64,000 nucleotides of DNA from Mastigias papua. Its lineage: Eukaryota; Cnidaria; Scyphozoa; Rhizostomeae; Mastigiidae. Numbering within the stretch: position 1 is the first letter of the stretch; each line of letters opens with the position of its first letter. The position numbers and the translations under genes are program-made. Positions 59,101 through 64,000 of the stretch are shown here, piece after piece. The notes below the pieces were generated by a model. The model was not told the DNA's origin, searched no databases, and saw nothing but the letters and a program-made list of their open reading frames with translations. The stretch spans positions 2,746,240-2,810,239 of the forward strand of contig OZ025281.1 in assembly GCA_964019165.1 (NCBI GenBank). The letters are read 5' to 3'.

Positions 59101-60948
59101 AAATAAAAATAGTGGATTGCAATAATGATTTCAAGTTAAAGCTGAAGTTATAGTTGACTGAAAAGTATTGATACGACTTGCGAAAGTCTCTATCTTTCTC
59201 GAGATACATGATTTGTATTTTATCACAAGTATAGGTTGTGAAAAATCTCATTTAACGATGATTCAAGTCTAAAGAGCTAGCAAAACAAGGTCTGTGACAT
59301 GAGTCCTATGAAACTTATGGTACAATTTCAAGACTTTAATAGGGAAGGTTGTTTTCATAAAACCAGACAACAGAGATTTCAAATATATACGCTTCTCTAT
59401 AAAAAACTTTATATATAGCCTAGTTCTAAATGTTCCTATTTTTGACACCTTCTAGTCCACATTTTAGTATTAAATGCTCATTAATGGTCCCCAAATTTCA
59501 ACTGAACATTTAGCATCAAGATTGAATTTGAAGAAAACCAGTTGTATTCTTACCATAGCATACGCGTTGTGTTTTTAAAGAAGTGATTTATAACAAAGCA
59601 GTGTTTGACTGCCCAAAAAGTCACGAAATTTCAGTACTGGATTTCTGAGACCCTCAGGCATTATGGACACTGCAAATTTCAACGCAAATCCACATATGAG
59701 CCACTTGTCACAAGCATAGCCGCCAAATGAGAGCTCTGTCAGGTCTATTTTCTCCCAGCTTAATTGACCAATCATTATGCAGGATTCTGACCTCACTTAT
59801 TATCAGTAGGCCCATTTTGCATAATGATTGGTCCACTAGTTTGGGAGAAAATAGACCTTATCAGAGTTCCCAAAAATTTGGCGGCTATGCTCCTGTTATA
59901 AAGGTTACAGACAACTTATGCCAATTTGGAGTCTTAATTCTCGATTGCTTATATTGATCATTATAGCCAAAATTGAAAGTTCGTTAGATCTTTTGGCCTT
60001 CTATATGCAGGTTGGAGCGAGTGGCCAAATGGTTAGAGCGCTTGACTTCGGTGCGAAACATCGATGGTTCGAGCCGAACCCTCGGGTCATAGTTGGGATG
60101 CTCGCTCACTGTCAACCCAGCTGCAAATGGGTACCTGGTGGCAACACTGGGGAAGTTAAATGCGGCGAGGAAATGAACTGGCCACCCTACCTCACTATGC
60201 CGGCGGCTCAGGACAAATGTTCTCTCTAACGGGCACTCCCAAACGTACGGAATCGTATATGGAACTAACCTTTACCTTTATATATGTACGTTCCTTATAA
60301 GGCGCTCCCGTATAGAAACTTGTACAATTTTCAACAGCAGTATTGCTTGGATTGTAGCCATAAATTTGATGCACATCAGGTTTTGCTTGACATTAATCCT
60401 TTTCGTTGTAACATCACTGGTGATATAGCTATCACTTGCTAACTTACGTAATAATAGTTGTGAAACACGGTGACAACCTCGTTAAAGTAGACATTGAAGA
60501 ATAAACTAAGACAAATTTTGCGCTGCTAACAGACAGTGTCATTTTATTAAAGGCTGACAGTCTCCTTCCAACTCTTTATTATGCGGTAACGTACTCTGCG
60601 TGAAAGCGCCAGTGTCAGTAGCAATAGTTTTTGCGAGTTACGCAGGCCGCAGTCTTTCTTTTGTGAATGCGTGACACTACGGGTATATTGTGTCTACTGT
60701 TCGGGCCAGAGTAGACTACATTTGGAGTTTGCTACGGATAAAAATAAAACTACTTGCAGATTCACTGTACTGATCGCAAAGCACTGAAGTAGAGGCTGAC
60801 ATAGAAAAAGCAAAGAACTTACCATGCCAGCAGACCTTTTACCATTCCAAAGGTTAGTCTGCGAGGAGAATCCTTGGCTCGTTGATACCAGAAGGGCTAT
60901 GCTAAGCACGAACACTATAAACATATTAGATATGAGTTTCTCTGCCAT
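56147..60948 (-). CDS. Secreted peptide precursor, two exons; predicted amidated peptide behind the signal peptide
   Basis: Exon 1 is 60823-60948 (42 codons, donor ATG/GTAAGT) and exon 2 is 56147-56302 (51 codons plus TAG, acceptor GATTGCAG). Both are phase 0, giving 93 residues. Residues 1-24 are a signal peptide (hydrophobic core FIVFVLSIALLV). Cleavage after VSTS leaves QGFSSQTNLWN followed by Gly-Lys-Arg, so the likely product is an 11-residue peptide with pyroglutamate start and Asn-amide end; cleavage two residues later would give FSSQTNLWN-amide. The rest contains a CGMCYRYC cluster, a VHRKR cleavage site and an acidic tail. The layout (signal peptide, then a Q-starting Trp-containing amidated peptide, GKRSAG, then a Cys-bearing tail) recalls the corazonin/AKH/GnRH superfamily, but homology is unproven. 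The exon pairing is inferred from phase, a good acceptor and the AATAAA downstream. The 4.5-kb intron holds two MITE copies, a minisatellite and a SINE. Confidence 0.6.
56537..56710. mobile_element. MITE-like inverted-repeat element, copy A
   Basis: Ends are TAGCCGCCAAATGTTTGAGA and the inverse TCTCAAACATTTGGCGGCTA. Internal halves are also complementary (TATTTTCTCC against GGAGAAAATA, CCAATCATCATGCAG against CTGCATGATGATTGG), so the whole 174 bases can fold into one long hairpin. Terminal TA may be the target duplication, as for Tc1/mariner-type MITEs (inference). It lies in the intron of the secreted peptide gene. Confidence 0.85.
57510..57740. repeat. 24-bp minisatellite with GAATTC cores
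   Basis: Tandem units with core TTCTTCACCGAATTCTTCATC, alternating AAATTC and GAATTC, about nine or ten units. A minus-strand frame stays open (repeating KNLMKNSV) because the unit is a multiple of three; with no start or splice context it is read as non-coding. Confidence 0.9.
57760..59700. other. Intron sequence without recognisable features
   Basis: AT-rich unique sequence inside the intron of the secreted peptide gene. No exon or conserved element was seen on either strand. Confidence 0.4.
59713..59891. mobile_element. MITE-like inverted-repeat element, copy B
   Basis: Perfect 16-base terminal inverted repeats: AGCATAGCCGCCAAAT at the left and ATTTGGCGGCTATGCT at the right. The interior matches copy A (ATTTTCTCCCAGCTTAATTG, CCAATCATTATGCA and their complements). 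A full hairpin, no coding capacity. It lies in the intron of the secreted peptide gene. Confidence 0.9.
60013..60283 (+). mobile_element. tRNA-derived SINE
   Basis: It starts with a tRNA-like head containing an A box (TGGCCAAATGG at 60022-60032) and a B box (GGTTCGAGCC at 60066-60075) at normal spacing. A non-tRNA body follows, with ACCCAGCTGCAAATGGGTACC, and an AT-rich end near TTTACCTTTAT. The head no longer folds as a normal tRNA 3' half, so it is a SINE rather than a tRNA gene. The open frame across it is incidental. Confidence 0.75.
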
Positions 60949-61033
60949 CTTGTCCGTATTAATTCTGCTTTATGTCGATGATTCTGCTGCGCCTTGGTGC
61001 TCACGTCTGTTGCTTCTCGTGCAAGTGAACTCG

Positions 61034-61040
61034 TTAAATA
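61034..61040 (-). promoter_or_regulatory. TATA-like element upstream of the secreted peptide gene
   Basis: TATTTAA on the minus strand, about 86 bases upstream of the start codon at 60946-60948. The position suits a short 5' UTR. Confidence 0.3.
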
Positions 61041-61221
61041 CGCAACACCTGATGAATGTTTAATGAATGTTTCATTCACGTGCTAAACTTTTAAACTGCA
61101 TGAACGTACTAGAGAAAATTCTGAATCAATTAGCTAAGTAAATTTCCGTCCATCTCAAAGAAATGCCTTCGCAATGATTTTGACGGGGGAATTAGCAGGG
61201 AATCAGAAAGTAAAATATGTT

Positions 61222-61442
61222 GAAATTCTAGACAGGTGAAATGGCAGAGCACGTCGAACTTGATCACTGGGAAGTTAATAGAGATTCAATTTCTCAATGT
61301 AAACCTAGTAGGAGATTCCCCACAGGACAATATCGACTTTTACTTGATCGTTCCTATAGAAAAGGACTTTCTTCCATATCAATTTGATACAAAATCCAAT
61401 ATAAGACGCACGTGCCAGCTAGTATTTGTGGGAATTGTATGA
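61222..61442 (+). other. Possible exon, unassigned
   Basis: An open frame after a TTCTAGACAG acceptor-like site, containing LIEIQFLNVNLVGDSPQDN and FYLIVPIEKDFLPYQFDTKS. The composition looks protein-like but I recognise no domain. It may belong with the stretch at 61856-62074. Confidence 0.25.
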
Positions 61443-61855
61443 TTTCACAAGTTTGGGATATTAAGTCTGATAAAACCTGCTTGAGCACAACACGGATTGA
61501 CTTCAGAAACCAAACTGGTAGTTTTTGCTGAAATTCGATGTAACTATGGCCCACGATCTCACTAATCAGTGATGTTGGGTAGGTCGTGTCTCTCTGTCAA
61601 AAGTGCTGATAAAAGTCCAGCTACGCATTTTCTTTGGCTGCGAGTATTATATTTGTGGGAATGGGCTCTCAATAACGATGCATACATATCAAATTCAAGA
61701 GAGTTTCATTATCAGTAAAAGTGTGCTATCTGGACATCATCAAAAGCATTACCTGGAATTATAATGGGTTCTAGCATTATAGTAAGCACGCAAGTAAGAG
61801 TCAGTTTACTGCACATTGACACCCAAGCCTTGCACTTTGTTACCCTATCCTACGA

Positions 61856-62074
61856 GTGTCAACTGAAGTCAATTTCCTGAAAGAGTTGGAAAGCGCGACA
61901 GCAACGTTAGCTGTTATTTGTGAAGAAAACAAATTCTATGCTCAAACCCTGAAGCTGTGTTGTTGTGGAACTGAAATCGGCCTCACTCTGATAGCAAATC
62001 AAGGTGCTGAGCAATGCGCTATAGGCCATATAATGGCCCTTTCTGTTCTGCAGTACATCGGCACAGACGTGTAG
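61856..62074 (+). other. Possible terminal exon with fibulin/anaphylatoxin-like Cys pattern
   Basis: After a pyrimidine-rich stretch and CTACGAG the frame encodes FLKELESATATLAVICEEN, LKLCCCGTEIGLTL, ANQGAEQCAIG and a stop. The CC-C-xxxG...C spacing vaguely resembles the Cys clusters in the N-terminal anaphylatoxin-like modules of fibulins, as expected for an extracellular protein. There is no upstream exon that I can link with certainty. Confidence 0.3.
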
Positions 62075-62079
62075 TCAAG

Positions 62080-64000
62080 TAGTGGCGCGCCAAAACTTAC
62101 ATGCGGCTACCCCAAAAAGTGGAGGGGATGTGACACGCCACTGGTTACATGAGCTATATTTGTGCTGGACACCTATTCTGTATTGGAAGGGGAGATTCCA
62201 AGGAATTTATGATGATTATTCTGCTTGGTCTGTGTGAAAGATAGAGAATGTGTTTATTTTTGTACACGTGAACAGTGCTTTTCAAGGTATATTTGAACAA
62301 CAGGAAGCGCTATCCGACGACTAGTGGCGAATTATACACATTCTTTAAAGGAGTCTTTATAAGAATACTCAACTTTTCGTCGAGGCATGATGTTCTTTAA
62401 TTTTTTATATTTAGCCTGAGAATATTCTTACAGTACTCTTGGACGAAATTCGGTGTGGTTTAGTCTGAAGATCTATGGAAAACATTTCAAATCTTTGTTG
62501 ATGTGTTACTTCATCACCAAAGCAAAATTAGAACAGAACAGGACAAGACAGCACAAGACAAAGCAGAGCAGAGCAGAGCAGTACAATAAAAATGACATTT
62601 CCAGCATAAACCTTTATCTAGAAGCCTTTTTATCTACAAATCTCAAGTAAGGAAACGTCTAAGCTTTGATGCAGCTTGAGCTTTGCATTACTTCTTAGCT
62701 TATTCTCAAATTTAATCTATGTTAAGCCTTAATATTCTCATTAAAATCTTTTAAAAAATGTGTATCAACAACGACGCCTTGTATGGAATGATGCGTAAAC
62801 AAAAGGGCAATACGACATCATTTTGTTTGCTTGCAAACAATATGACCTCTCTGGAAAGGGCGTGTAATAGCATGGTTGAATCATGTTTGCATGGACATGT
62901 GATTTTGACAGGCAACATAAAGAAAGTTCGATGCTGATTGCATTGTCAAATGAAATCTTCAAATAGTGCCAAAGAGAATTGCTAAAATTCATGTTTTAAC
63001 ACGATTTTCTCATTATAAATTTTTTAGTATACTCTGATGGTGAGATCTCAAGAGATACTGTGGTGGTAGGGGTTTTTCATAGAGCAACTCGAGTTTTTAT
63101 ATTATATTCAAAAGAGTTGAAGTCAGTAACTGGCAGAGCATATCAACCAAGGTTCCATGGGCATTAGTCTGAGTTAAAGAAATTATCGTACAAAAGAACA
63201 CACAGAAATTCTAACTAGGCCTGTCTTTAGCTCATTAACTCAAAATAAACCTAAGATTTAAGTGCATCCTTTTAGTTAACTTGCAAGTCTTCAAGTTTTC
63301 TTATCATTACATCAAATTATCTAGTCTTAGCAGCAACAAGAAATAAACAGTGATTACTTGAAATCGAATTCTGGCTTAACTTCTGCTTTGGTTCTACAAG
63401 TCTGGGAATCATTGTGTGCATTTGGGTAATATGCAAATGAACCTCAAATAGATGTTGGCTTACCATGGGTTGTAAAGAGGTTGTCAGGGGAGTCAAGTAC
63501 TAAATTGCATTGAGTCTGCACGATGTTGTGTGTTAAAGGCCTTCCATTACATTTAGGTAATTGTGTTTTGACACAGCAAAATTGAAATGGCCTGTATCAC
63601 GAGGCATAACTGGATTTCAACCCAGGTGTGGTAGGGATATATTTGGCTAAGGTGATGATCTCCATCAGGTTTCCTATACCATACTGGCATATTATGACAT
63701 AAATTTAAGAAATGATCCGGTGATTCTACAAGAAGCGCCGAAGCCTCTTGGCTTCTAAACCTTGTTATGATACCAGAATGCTGGACCTTTCATAGTTTAG
63801 AATACAATTCCTTAAAATGCGAGGTTACTGAAGGTGGTGCTTATTAATGTAGCAGCATGTAAAAGGCTATTTTGTTCTAAGGCTTTGTGAACATGTCAAT
63901 ACGAAGATCATTGTTTACTCTCTGATATGAATTAATGAATAGCAAAAGTTGTAAAGCGAGATATTGAACTGTTCTTGTTATGTTTTGTGGATACAAATAA
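62080..64000. other. No gene recognised
   Basis: AT-rich sequence with a short GAGCA/GACAA pentamer run (about 62535-62581). No convincing exon, RNA gene or complete mobile element is seen up to the right edge. Confidence 0.4.

Noticed and set aside
60022..60085. Possible functional tRNA gene
   Set aside because: The A and B boxes fit, but the acceptor and anticodon stems do not pair properly and a SINE body follows.

Overview
The window looks like nuclear DNA from a cnidarian, most likely an anthozoan (coral or sea anemone). It is AT-rich and intron-rich, with phase-matched GT-AG introns and very many microsatellites. It also holds small inverted-repeat elements, a tRNA-derived SINE and a Penelope-like retroelement fossil. 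A secreted precursor with tandem amidated Pro-Arg-Ser peptides is typical of cnidarians. There are no operons, CRISPR arrays or rRNA genes.

Left part (1-41.8 kb, minus strand). Two conserved genes lie in the same orientation. The first is the 5' end of nephrocystin-3 (NPHP3): four coding exons between 494 and 3990, with a myristoylation-type N-terminus; the gene continues past the left edge. The second is a complete-looking ortholog of MDC1, the checkpoint scaffold that reads phosphorylated H2AX. I assembled 25 coding exons (7347-41803) that all join in frame to about 1705 residues: an N-terminal TQ motif, an FHA domain, an acidic repeat-rich centre, a series of small TQ[AV]Y exons, a basic region and a C-terminal tandem BRCT. 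Its introns contain almost all the simple repeats of this half, a Penelope-like fossil, inverted-repeat elements, LINE tails, a 19-bp minisatellite and, on the opposite strand, a possible 59-residue secreted-protein ORF (17890-18069).

Middle part (42-52 kb). Mostly gene-poor, except for an apparently intronless neuropeptide precursor at 48024-49115 (+) carrying about 14 PRSG units (predicted LPRS-amides). It has a TATA box upstream and AATAAA downstream. A 43-bp homopurine minisatellite and (ATG)n lie further right.

Right part (52-64 kb). A plus-strand exon of an unrecognised gene lies at 53919-54038; the likely preceding exon carries an in-frame TGA. On the minus strand is a two-exon secreted peptide precursor (60823-60948 and 56147-56302). 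Its predicted amidated peptide sits directly behind the signal peptide and ends in Trp-Asn-Gly-Lys-Arg, recalling the corazonin/AKH/GnRH layout. Its intron holds a minisatellite, two members of an inverted-repeat element family and a SINE. A few possible exons at 61.2-62.1 kb are unassigned, and nothing convincing is seen from 62.1 kb to the end.

The main biology here is a checkpoint scaffold whose TQ docking motifs are spread over frame-neutral mini-exons, and two unrelated secreted peptide precursors. All exon models were made by eye from splice signals, reading phase and family knowledge; no transcript evidence was available.
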